DNA of 64,000 nucleotides from CAVPDG01 sp963702535 (GTDB lineage Bacteria > Chloroflexota > Anaerolineae > Anaerolineales > UBA4823). Location: NCBI GenBank assembly GCA_963702535.1, contig CAVPDG010000021.1:1-64000 (forward strand), in the 5' to 3' direction. The notes below the pieces were generated by a model that saw nothing but the letters and a program-made list of their open reading frames with translations, searched no databases and was not told the origin of the DNA. Shown piece after piece: positions 56,240-64,000 of the stretch (position 1 is its first letter; every line of letters starts with the position of its first letter). The translations under genes were made by a program, and so were the position numbers.

Positions 56240-58519
56240 ATGAAGCGGAATTTGCTTTTCCTGTCCATGCTGGTCGGATGTATGCTGCTGACAAGTGGAT
56301 GTAGCATTTGGCAAGCGCCTACCCGTACAATCCCCGTGCGCTGGCAATCTGCCGACTTACGCCTGCTCGACCTGGCGGATGGCGAAAATGCAGACGGCGA
56401 CCTGATCGCCGCATACGCGCGCAGGTCGGGTAAGCAAATACAGGTGCGCCTGGACTTACTCGATAGCCAGGTCATCCCGCAGCATGATCTTTACCTTGCT
56501 ATCGATAGCCAGGTGGGCGGCAGGAGTTCGCTGCCGGGAGGCAATACCGCGGGTATCGCCTGGGAATGGCTGGTTTACCTGCCCGCTCAGGGAGAAATCC
56601 AGGTGCTGGAGAGCGCCAGCCAGGGGATCGCCCGTCAAAATATATTGGCTATACGCAATACTGACCTCGATACAGTTGAGATCAGCCTGCAAGCGAATGA
56701 GCTGAACAGTTCTCCCGGCGGATTGCACTTCCAGGCGTTCACGCGCCAGCCCGGCGACGCCCGCTTGAGCGACAGCACGGAGGTTTTTAGCCTGGCTGGC
56801 GCTCCCCCACCCCCTGCCAGGACGCTGCTGGCTTTTTGGAATACACTGCCTGCCTACTCGCCGGCGCAGGCGCTGCGCCGCTGGGACGGCGCCCACACCG
56901 GTCCGCTGGGCGGAAGGCATGGATTGGGCAACCTGCTCAAAGCCCTCCGCGATTACCGGGCGCCAGCGGCGCTGCTCGACCTCAAGAACATCGCATCCCT
57001 GGCAGCGCTGGATTACATCGATCAGGTGGATACGGTGAGAGTCCTGGCGGAGCGCGGCTTGCTCATCCTACCCGAGAACATGCCAGAACTACACTCCGGA
57101 CCCGCAGACGAGCTCCCCGAAGATCTTTTAGGTGCGGCTGCCGCAACCAGCCGCCAGGTTTCTTCTGAGCTGGGCTTGCCTGCCGCACAGTTTGCCTATG
57201 GCGCCCTCTCTCGTGAATCCGGGGCGCGCTACCGCTTCCTCTTCCTGCCGCAGACTGGGATGCAAGGATCCAGGAATGCCTGGATAAGCGCGGAAATCTT
57301 CCGCTATGCCAGCCTGGCGGTACTGCCGGTGCCAACGGGTATCACAACCACGCAAGCCACCCTGCATGGTCCTACGTTGGAGGTGCGGAGAGCGCTCGTC
57401 AGCGAAGCGCTGCGGACGAGTGAAAACGCCAACGGGATCAGCCTGTTGGGCGGCGACCTCAGCAACTCTACCTGGGGCGATCCGCAACACGCCGCAGCCA
57501 CCCTGCGCTGGCTGAAAGCCCATCCCTGGATCGCGCTGCTCGATGCCCATGATCTGCTTTCTGTCCGACCCAGAGAGCCCTTGCCAGACCGGCTCGCAAC
57601 TCGCGGCAGCCAGCGGTTGCCGGAAACGATGGCTAAAGAACTCGCCTGGGCGTTCGCGAGCCCGGAGCCCCTGGCTGTAAACGCCTGGCAGGCTTTCCTG
57701 GCGAGCTACGCCCCGGTCTCGCCGGGATCGCCCCTGCTTCCTGCGCTGCGCCGGTCATACCTGGGGTATGTTAACATCTTGCTCAGGGCAGCGCGTTGGG
57801 CGGAAAACCCGCAGCCGGTCGCTGCCTGTGCGGAAGACATTGACCAGGACGGTACAGTGGAGTGCACCCTCGCAAACGAATTCCAGATGGCTGTATTCAA
57901 CAGCGAGAGCGGCGCCCTTGTGGCAGCCTTTGTGCTGCGGAACGGCGCCGTGCACCAGTGGATAGCCAGCTCGGCGCAGTTCATCTCCGGGCAGAGTGAC
58001 GCCGCCCTGTGGCAGCTTGAGTTGGGGCAGGCAGCAGACCCGGCAATCATCCCCGGGGCGTTCAGCGATCAAGGTCCCTTCCAGGCAGAAGTCACGCCGG
58101 GGAGCCTCACCTTTACCAGCCCCGAGCTGGTGAAGACGTTCACCCTGGACGAGAGCGGCATGGTCGTGCGCTACGATAGCCAGAAGCCAGCGGCAGCGCG
58201 CATACCCCTGGCGGTTGATCCGTGGCTGCGCTTTCAGGCCGATTGGGAGGAGCGCTACGCCGGCGCCCGGGAGAACGAAACCATCATCTGGGGAGCGCCT
58301 GAATCGTTCCAGGTAGCGCTGAGCAGCGATGCCAACATGGAAGCCCAGGATTTCACCGCTTCGCGCAATGCAGGGCAAGCGCCAGAAAATCCAAACCGCG
58401 ATTACCCGGCGGGGCATTATGTCTTATTTCCGCTGGCGGTGGTGGAGGTGCGCGCCCCGGCTGGCTTCACACTGCAAGTCCGCTTCCTGCCACGCACAAC
58501 GCAGCCTGGCATGGAGTGA
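56240..58519 (+). CDS. Large lipoprotein, possible glycoside hydrolase/deacetylase-like
   Basis: 759 residues. Lipobox LLTSGC. The N-terminal ~180 residues look like a beta-rich substrate-binding part. Residues ~200-480 resemble the barrel of GH57/polysaccharide-deacetylase-like proteins: LLAFWNTLPAYSPAQALRRW, LGNLLKALRDYRAPAALLDL and LAERGLLILPENMPE. The end (ECTLANEFQMAVFNSESGAL onward) resembles beta domains after such barrels. Catalytic residues could not be fixed, so an enzymatic role is only a suggestion. Anchored outside the cytoplasmic membrane. ATG 56240 is chosen for the signal peptide; an earlier ATG at 56198 would add 14 residues. Confidence 0.6.
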   Translation: MKRNLLFLSMLVGCMLLTSGCSIWQAPTRTIPVRWQSADLRLLDLADGENADGDLIAAYARRSGKQIQVRLDLLDSQVIPQHDLYLAIDSQVGGRSSLPGGNTAGIAWEWLVYLPAQGEIQVLESASQGIARQNILAIRNTDLDTVEISLQANELNSSPGGLHFQAFTRQPGDARLSDSTEVFSLAGAPPPPARTLLAFWNTLPAYSPAQALRRWDGAHTGPLGGRHGLGNLLKALRDYRAPAALLDLKNIASLAALDYIDQVDTVRVLAERGLLILPENMPELHSGPADELPEDLLGAAAATSRQVSSELGLPAAQFAYGALSRESGARYRFLFLPQTGMQGSRNAWISAEIFRYASLAVLPVPTGITTTQATLHGPTLEVRRALVSEALRTSENANGISLLGGDLSNSTWGDPQHAAATLRWLKAHPWIALLDAHDLLSVRPREPLPDRLATRGSQRLPETMAKELAWAFASPEPLAVNAWQAFLASYAPVSPGSPLLPALRRSYLGYVNILLRAARWAENPQPVAACAEDIDQDGTVECTLANEFQMAVFNSESGALVAAFVLRNGAVHQWIASSAQFISGQSDAALWQLELGQAADPAIIPGAFSDQGPFQAEVTPGSLTFTSPELVKTFTLDESGMVVRYDSQKPAAARIPLAVDPWLRFQADWEERYAGARENETIIWGAPESFQVALSSDANMEAQDFTASRNAGQAPENPNRDYPAGHYVLFPLAVVEVRAPAGFTLQVRFLPRTTQPGME

Positions 58520-58719
58520 AAGCGTTGCGTAGGGCGGAGCCTTGCCAGAACCAGGCAGCTACACCCTGAACGCTTTACAAAAAAGCAACTTTATAGAAGC
58601 AACTTCACTCACCAAAGACGTGTTTTTAATGTAAAATTCATCTGTCAGGGGAAATATTACCGTTATACAAAATACACGTTGGATTTGAAAGGTGCGGGCA
58701 TCGCGAACAATGTAATGCC
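58520..58719. other. AT-rich intergenic region
   Basis: No gene. AT-rich from about 58570 to 58690, probably holding the promoter of the next gene, but no clear -35/-10 pair could be chosen. Confidence 0.35.
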
Positions 58720-59838
58720 ATGAAGCCATTCGCTGCCAGAGTTGCCAGAACGATGAGCGCCATAGCAGTGCTGATTGCACTGCTTGCCTTTGGTGCTCCC
58801 CACACGCTGCATACCCTGGCATCGGAGAAGGGCTCTCCCGCGGCACCAGATTTTCTCTATCCACATAGTAATGAAGCAAGAACTGGCTTTGAACCGGCGA
58901 TCCATGGCGCGCGGTTCTCTCCGCCCGCCCAGCCGCAGGTAAAAGTCCTGGCGCCTGCCAAAGACGCCAGTTGTGCCACGATCTGGTCTGCCTACCCGCA
59001 GGGCGGCTACGCCATACCCGATTGGCTCTACACTCCGCTGCAATCCTCCGAGCTGGCGACAGATGAACCCTACCTGTATCTTGCCGGCAGGCTATTGCAG
59101 TACGGTCTGGCGAGCGCGCCGGACTGCCCGTATAACGGCTTGCTGCCCAACGGCTTCGCCAGCCCCTGCGGTCTGGAGGCTGCCCGACCCCAGGTGACCA
59201 ACTGGCAGAACCGCTTCGACGAATCGATCTATAAATCGTCGCTAGAAAACGCCGTACCAGCCAACTTGCTCAAGCGCATCTTTGCCCAGGAATCCCAGTT
59301 CTGGCTGGGGCAGTCGACAGACAACGAGCACTTCGGCATCGGTCAGATCACCGAAGGCGGCATCGATCCCCTGTTCTTATCCTACCCGGATTACTATAAA
59401 CTGGTGTGCCGGGATGTGCTCTCTGCAGATACATGCAATTCCAAATACGCTGAGCTTTCCGACCATAATAAAGCATTGATCCGCGGTTATTTCCTCCGCA
59501 CAGTGATCGACGCAAGCTGTCCGGACTGCGCAGAACAATACAGCCCCAAAAAAGCGCAGGCGACCATCGATATCTTTGCCAAGCTCGTGGTAGCCAATTG
59601 CGAGCAAGTAGGACGCGTGATCAGCGACATCACCGAGCAAAAACCCGGAACGGTGAGCACGTACGACGACTTGTGGCGCTACACATTGCTCAATTACAAC
59701 GGCGGCTCGGGATGCGTTTCAGGTGCGATCGAAGCGACGGTGAAGGCAGGCGAGCCGGTGGATTGGCTGCACGTATCTGCCAGGCTGCAAAGCCACTGCA
59801 AGGGCGCGCTGGACTACATTGAAAAAGTGAGCAGGTGA
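58720..59838 (+). CDS. Lytic-transglycosylase-like exported protein
   Basis: 372 residues. Signal peptide (MSAIAVLIALLAFGAPHTLH). The C-terminal half has NLLKRIFAQESQFWLG, fitting the SLT catalytic-Glu helix (AxES), then NEHFGIGQITEGGIDPLF, the GLMQ-like motif, and LLNYNGGSGCVSGAIEA, the NxYNGG motif. Several cysteines (SADTCNS, CPDC, NCEQ, GCVS, HCKG) suggest disulfides outside the cell. Likely cleaves peptidoglycan; an endolysin-type or scaffold role is possible. Confidence 0.75.
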   Translation: MKPFAARVARTMSAIAVLIALLAFGAPHTLHTLASEKGSPAAPDFLYPHSNEARTGFEPAIHGARFSPPAQPQVKVLAPAKDASCATIWSAYPQGGYAIPDWLYTPLQSSELATDEPYLYLAGRLLQYGLASAPDCPYNGLLPNGFASPCGLEAARPQVTNWQNRFDESIYKSSLENAVPANLLKRIFAQESQFWLGQSTDNEHFGIGQITEGGIDPLFLSYPDYYKLVCRDVLSADTCNSKYAELSDHNKALIRGYFLRTVIDASCPDCAEQYSPKKAQATIDIFAKLVVANCEQVGRVISDITEQKPGTVSTYDDLWRYTLLNYNGGSGCVSGAIEATVKAGEPVDWLHVSARLQSHCKGALDYIEKVSR

Positions 59839-59892
59839 GATCGTTGGCTAAGACCTCACCTGCCCGGGGATCATAAGGGGGAAAGCCCCTTA
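59831..59892. terminator. Hairpins between convergent genes
   Basis: GCAGGTGAG (59831-59839) pairs with CTCACCTGC (59855-59863), and TAAGGGG (59874-59880) with CCCCTTA (59886-59892). They lie between the transglycosylase-like stop and the HD-GYP stop and can serve both directions. Confidence 0.55.
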
Positions 59893-59911
59893 ATGGCTCA
59901 GCCTGTACGAG

Positions 59912-61573
59912 TTAATCCAAACCACCCGTTGGCGATTTTTCCATTTTAGGTATTTCCACCGGGATGGGTGAATCCACCTGACCCTCGATAAAAGCTTCGA
60001 CAACTTCCGGATGGAATTGCCTGCCGGACTCCTGCTGGATGGCTTTCAAAGCACCATCCTTGGAGAGCGCCTGGTGGTAAGGCATATCCATTGTCATCAC
60101 GGTGTAAGCCTCAGCGACCGCGATGATGTTGGCGCCCATGGGGATATCCTTGCGCGAAAGGTGGTCCGGGTACCCTTCGCCGTCCCAACGCTCTTGGTGG
60201 TGATAGATCCAGGGTACGATCCGGTTCAGACCGGCGACCGGCTTGACGATATTTGCGCCGTAGAAGGGGTGCTTCTGGATCAGGGTGCGCTCATCCGGCG
60301 TCAGCGGCTGCACCTTCGACAACACGGCTTCCGGGATCGCCAGCTTACCCACGTCGTGAAGCAAGCCCGCCAGCTCAAGATATTCCAGGTCCGAGGCGCT
60401 CCAGTTCATACCCCGCGCCGTCTGCAACGCAAGCCGGGTGACCTCTTCAGAATGACCACGCATGAAGCGGTCGCGCGAGTCAACAGCATGCACCAGCGAG
60501 CGAGCCAGGATAACGATCTGCTCCAGGTTGAAGCTGCTGTTCAAAGCGCTCATGGAGAGCGCCTGTGTGATGCCTGGGCGGCGCTTCTCCGCAAATTCAA
60601 GCTCGCGCTTGACCACATCCTCCTGATACGCGATGAATTTTTCAAGGTACTGCAGGTTGCGACCGAGCTCCTCATTGTTCCCGCTCATCCACAGGCGGGG
60701 GACGATATCAAACAGGATCGTGCTGGCGCGCGCCATCTCCGTCTTAGGAACCGCCGGTTTTCCCAGGGTGAGCAGCAGGTCATTGGACTCGACCAGCCGC
60801 TGGAATTTGACTTCCGTCGCCCTGATCCAGCGCGCCGAGGTGGGCGCTTCACGGACGGTATCATTGAGCAGTTGGATGCGCAGCAGCAGGTCATCCGGGA
60901 TGACCTCGCCGGACTGCTCATACGCGCGAAACTCCTCCAGTTTTACATTCCAGACCTTCTGCGCATCATCCAGGCGCAAGATCTTCGATCCTAGCGAGAT
61001 CGGCTCGAAATCGGATGTATGGTGGTCAAGGTCGACCAGGGTGCGTTCGAGCTGCTCCCTTGCTTGGCTGAGCTTTTGGACACTATCATTGCGGCGGGCG
61101 TGCTCTTCTGCCAGGTGCACGCGCAGGAGCTGGGCTGTGTTGTAATAACGCAGCGCATCCGGCGCCTTAGAGATCAGATCGAGCAGGCGCTCCTCTTGCA
61201 CCAGCAAGGCTGTCCAGGATGCCCGTAGGGCATCGAGGTGGGTGTTATTTCGTAAATAGAGCGGCGTCTTCAAGGTCTCGCGCTTCAAGCGCGGTACCTC
61301 ATCGCGGACATCCGTGAACAGGTTCCATATCTCCGCATCGACCGTATCCTGCTTGTAGCTCAGCTCGAGCAGAGTCATGCGATAATCGGTCAGCGCGCTC
61401 TCGAGCCACAGCAGGTTCTTCTCTGCTGCCGCGATCAACTCTGGCAGCTCTTTTTGGTACTTACGCCAGCTCCGGTAAGAATCCGTTATCCCAGAAAGTT
61501 TACCTCCCTCTGGTTTCACCTCCGGCGGACCCTGTTCTTGATCTTGTCTCATCTCTAATGCTTGTTGTGCCAT
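59912..61573 (-). CDS. HD-GYP domain protein with long coiled-coil N-terminus
   Basis: 553 residues. Residues ~30-350 are helical and E/R/L-rich, probably coiled coil, without membrane segments. The C-terminal ~180 residues are an HD-GYP domain: RGHSEEVTRLALQTA, LLHDVGKLAIPEAVL (HD), LIQKHPFYGANIV and HHQERWDGEGYP (GYP). These enzymes degrade cyclic di-GMP. The start ATG at 61573 (complement) is behind GAGGG. Divergent from the CpaE-like gene. Confidence 0.9.
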   Translation of the reverse strand: MAQQALEMRQDQEQGPPEVKPEGGKLSGITDSYRSWRKYQKELPELIAAAEKNLLWLESALTDYRMTLLELSYKQDTVDAEIWNLFTDVRDEVPRLKRETLKTPLYLRNNTHLDALRASWTALLVQEERLLDLISKAPDALRYYNTAQLLRVHLAEEHARRNDSVQKLSQAREQLERTLVDLDHHTSDFEPISLGSKILRLDDAQKVWNVKLEEFRAYEQSGEVIPDDLLLRIQLLNDTVREAPTSARWIRATEVKFQRLVESNDLLLTLGKPAVPKTEMARASTILFDIVPRLWMSGNNEELGRNLQYLEKFIAYQEDVVKRELEFAEKRRPGITQALSMSALNSSFNLEQIVILARSLVHAVDSRDRFMRGHSEEVTRLALQTARGMNWSASDLEYLELAGLLHDVGKLAIPEAVLSKVQPLTPDERTLIQKHPFYGANIVKPVAGLNRIVPWIYHHQERWDGEGYPDHLSRKDIPMGANIIAVAEAYTVMTMDMPYHQALSKDGALKAIQQESGRQFHPEVVEAFIEGQVDSPIPVEIPKMEKSPTGGLD

Positions 61574-61817
61574 TGTTTTTCCCTCAGATGATCCCCATAA
61601 TCCAGGCAGCAGCACTCTTGCAAACGACTATGCCGGGGAGCCACCCCGGTCATTGTTAAACGAATGTTAAGTGATCGCTTGCATATTATGGCATAAATCC
61701 ACATCTTCAACCCTACACTTTTGTCAGAGCGCTTTTCTGCAATGTATATTGTGAAAATTCCGTTAAAATTGTGACCAGGAATGCCTTCGTGATCTCCACC
61801 CACTTAAGGAGGGCTGC
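61574..61817. other. Divergent intergenic region
   Basis: No gene. It should hold promoters for the HD-GYP and CpaE-like genes. A short GC stem CCGGGG/CCCCGG lies near 61631-61650. AGGAGGG at about 61807-61813 is the ribosome-binding site for the gene at 61818. Confidence 0.4.
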
Positions 61818-63008
61818 ATGGCTGTCACCGATCGCTTTAAAGTATTAATCGTAGCAAACACCCGAACTGTTACAGATAGATTTGGCAAATTATTCGGTTT
61901 CATCGATACAGTTGAGCTGGTGGCTACGGTTGGCACGGCACAGGATGCCACGCTATTGATCCGTGAGGTGCGACCCGACGTGGTCCTGGTAGATATCAGC
62001 CTGCCGGATATGAACGGGGTTCAATTTACCGAGATGATCCGCCGCGATCACCCCGAAGTGCAGGTGATTGTGCTCGCAGCGGACAAACTGGGCGACATTG
62101 TGATCAACGCCATGCGCAGCGGCGCATCTGACTTCCTGACCTACGAAACGCCCCTGGAAGAGCTGCGTGTTTCGATTTACCGCGCTGGCGAGATCGCGGT
62201 TGCCGAAAAGAAAAAGCGCGGGGTAGGTCGGGATGCCGAGCGCACCATGCCCAGCCCCGAAAGAGGCGAGGGGCACAAAGGCAAGGTCATTGCTGTTTAC
62301 AGCCCCAAAGGCGGCACGGGAACGACCACGCTGGCGATCAACCTGGCAATAGCCCTGCAAAACAGCGAGACGACCGTTGGGCTGGTAGATGGCGACATGC
62401 AATATGGTGATGTGGGCTTACTGCTCAACGAGATGACCACCTTATCGATCCTCGACCTGGTAACGCGCATCTACGAGCTGGATACGCACGTCATCGAAGA
62501 TGTGATGGTGCTGCACAAATCATCGGGCATGCACTTCCTCACTGCCCCTCCCCGCCCGGAGCTGGCTGAAAAAGTTGAGGGCGAACACTTGAACATCATC
62601 CTGGACATCATGCGCCGCATTTTCGATTACATCGTCATCAACACCAGCGTATATATCAATGAGCCCTGCCTGGCGGCGCTGGAAGAAGCAGACCAGGTGG
62701 TGCTCATCGCCACGCAGGACATCGCCAACATCCGCAACATCCATTCTTTCCTGAATATCTGGAGCAACCTGGGGAAGACCAAGGATCGCTTGACGCTTGT
62801 CCTCAACCGCTATGTTAAAAAACGCAACATCACGCCGGAAAGGATCAGCGAAAGGCTCGGCATGCCGGTGGCAATCACCATTGCCGAGGATGATATCGTT
62901 TTCCGCTCACTCAACCTGGGCATCCCCTTCACACTCAGCGACAAAGGCGCGGCGACCACGCAAGCCGTCCAGGAGCTGGCAAGCAAGTTGCGCAATGAGT
63001 TAGGCTAG
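61818..63008 (+). CDS. Receiver domain fused to MinD/ParA-type ATPase (CpaE-like)
   Basis: 396 residues. The N-terminal receiver-like domain (~1-125) has VVLVDISLPDMNG with the Asp. A charged linker (~130-150) leads to the ATPase with deviant Walker A VYSPKGGTGTTTLAINLA, VDGDMQYGDVG and DYIVINTSVYINEP. CpaE proteins place type IVb (Flp/Tad) pilus machinery at the cell pole. No other pilus gene is in view. AGGAGGG precedes the ATG. Confidence 0.88.
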   Translation: MAVTDRFKVLIVANTRTVTDRFGKLFGFIDTVELVATVGTAQDATLLIREVRPDVVLVDISLPDMNGVQFTEMIRRDHPEVQVIVLAADKLGDIVINAMRSGASDFLTYETPLEELRVSIYRAGEIAVAEKKKRGVGRDAERTMPSPERGEGHKGKVIAVYSPKGGTGTTTLAINLAIALQNSETTVGLVDGDMQYGDVGLLLNEMTTLSILDLVTRIYELDTHVIEDVMVLHKSSGMHFLTAPPRPELAEKVEGEHLNIILDIMRRIFDYIVINTSVYINEPCLAALEEADQVVLIATQDIANIRNIHSFLNIWSNLGKTKDRLTLVLNRYVKKRNITPERISERLGMPVAITIAEDDIVFRSLNLGIPFTLSDKGAATTQAVQELASKLRNELG

Positions 63009-63011
63009 CAG

Positions 63012-64000
63012 TTAGTAAGTTACATCCTGCAGCGCGCTGCGCTTCGTGGCTACCCAAAGACGGACGCCCGGGTTGCTGGTGATCACCTGCTCAGCGCTCA
63101 ATTGGCGGAAGGTCGCCTTTATTTCCCCTTTGCTCGCATCCAGGAGCAGGATTTTATCGCCGTGCACATCCACGGTAAATTCAACCGGTCGGAGACCGGA
63201 GATGTACACGTCGGCTTTCTTCTGATCCCCGCCCACCTTCACACGCGCCGAGTGACGCCGGACACCTGCCTGGCGCACGCTGATCACATCCACGGCGGGG
63301 GTATCGCGCATGCACACCGCAATATACACATCCGGCGGCGGGGATAGGTAGCGGATGGAAAAGCGCGGCTCAACATAGACCAGCAAGAATACTGCAAGTG
63401 CAAACAACAAGAGACCGCCCGCGACCCAAAGCCAGGTGGGTGGCGGACAGCCTTGAAAAAGGCTTGACCCGGATTTCATCGGGCAGGCATCCTCCAGGTC
63501 GGAGTAGCCATCCCGGTCCCAATCCGGCGCAGGTGTAGGTCGTGGTGTGGGCAGGACAAAAGCAGACTCGGCTTGAGTTGCCACCGGCGTGCAGCGCGGC
63601 GCGGTTACCCGGACGGGGATGGCGCGCTCGACGCCTGGGAAAGGATGATCCTCTGGCAGCAGGGCATCCACTTTCAGCGTGAAGGTTTCCTCGCTCTGGC
63701 TGTCGCAGGCAAGCTGGGAGATCAGCGGCTGGCACAAGCCGGTTAAGTCGCCGCGCAGCTCCCCACCTTGCCCAGAGAGGGTGATATCTCCTGCCGGACC
63801 GCTTACGATAGCGCTCAGCGTTCCGGAAACCACCGAGCGCGCATCGCCTATGCTGACCTGCAGCTTGGGCGCAACATCCGCGGAGCACTCGATCTTCGCC
63901 GGATTGAGCAACTGGATGAAGGGGCTGGGACCGATATCGATCAGCAGACGTGCCGTGGCGATGGGGATAGCGTCCAACAGGCGCTCACCGGCGGAGCCGG
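63012..64000 (-). CDS. Membrane protein with extracellular N-terminal part (5' end outside window)
   Basis: At least 329 residues, open to the right edge, where it reads GSAGERLLDAIPIATARLLI, resembling the end of a von Willebrand A-type domain. A beta region, a Pro/Thr linker (VLPTPRPTPAPD) and a calcium-type loop DRDGYSDLEDACP follow. Then come one membrane segment (LWVAGGLLLFALAVFLLVYV) and a C-terminal ~110-residue beta domain that may be cytoplasmic. It converges with the CpaE-like gene, leaving 3 bases between stops. No enzyme motif is seen; a surface-sensing or adhesion role is a guess. Confidence 0.6.
   Translation of the reverse strand, partial: GSAGERLLDAIPIATARLLIDIGPSPFIQLLNPAKIECSADVAPKLQVSIGDARSVVSGTLSAIVSGPAGDITLSGQGGELRGDLTGLCQPLISQLACDSQSEETFTLKVDALLPEDHPFPGVERAIPVRVTAPRCTPVATQAESAFVLPTPRPTPAPDWDRDGYSDLEDACPMKSGSSLFQGCPPPTWLWVAGGLLLFALAVFLLVYVEPRFSIRYLSPPPDVYIAVCMRDTPAVDVISVRQAGVRRHSARVKVGGDQKKADVYISGLRPVEFTVDVHGDKILLLDASKGEIKATFRQLSAEQVITSNPGVRLWVATKRSALQDVTY

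Noticed and set aside
61655..61672. TTAAAC and TTAAGT 11 bases apart, like a Pho box, upstream of the CpaE-like gene
   Set aside because: Only two poor matches and no link to phosphate genes; expected by chance in AT-rich intergenic DNA.

Overview
The window reads like a moderately GC-rich bacterial chromosome. The best guess is an Anaerolineae-type member of the Chloroflexota. Grounds are Gram-positive-style Pho boxes of the TTAACA type, many LxxC lipoproteins with short Ala/Pro/Glu-rich linkers, two ECF/BMP importers, a DegV protein, a receiver-MinD (CpaE-like) protein, and several -10 boxes lying only a few bases before a start codon. The taxon is an inference from style; no marker gene is present.

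About half of the genes carry one or more single-base frame breaks, at least 30 in total. Reading across the breaks restores ordinary, full-length family members, so most are probably sequencing or assembly errors. CDS entries that span breaks say so.

Layout. 1-11.7 kb: end of a phosphofructokinase, then a possible organosulfur island. It holds a glycyl-radical-enzyme activase, a cupin, a ferredoxin, a metK stub, a small protein with two CGCAIG motifs, a DszB-like desulfinase homologue with the Cys/His/Arg catalytic set, a ferredoxin-nitroreductase, an enoyl-CoA hydratase-family protein, a rhodanese, a BASS transporter and two SulP anion transporters. 11.9-22.4 kb: a riboside salvage operon with ribokinase, a BMP-type nucleoside ABC importer, an ADP-ribosylglycohydrolase, an ECF importer with fused S and T parts, and a DinB protein. 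A DegV protein follows on the other strand.

23.3-34.5 kb: phosphate acquisition. A phased Pho-box array precedes pstS (with a nearly identical truncated second copy), pstC, pstA, pstB and phoU. A second, divergent locus has phoU-pstB on the minus strand and pstS-pstC-pstA-pstB on the plus strand. 34.6-39.3 kb: the most unusual part. A zinc-ribbon membrane protein is followed by a membrane protein ending in a Cys-Ala repeat tail, a radical SAM/SPASM enzyme, and a cysteine-free radical SAM paralogue. I read this as a candidate modification system for the Cys-Ala tail.

39.3-49.7 kb: a TrmH-type methyltransferase, a class I methyltransferase, tRNA-Arg(CCG), a periplasmic-binding sensor kinase with its LuxR regulator, and an ABC importer operon ending in an alkaline-phosphatase-superfamily hydrolase, which could serve organophosphorus uptake. 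49.7-64 kb: agmatinase-family and alanine racemase genes, a degenerate receiver protein, an unknown 437-residue protein, an M24 peptidase homologue, an SCP2 protein, cell-surface proteins, a lytic transglycosylase-like protein, an HD-GYP protein, a CpaE-like protein, and the end of a membrane protein that runs off the window.
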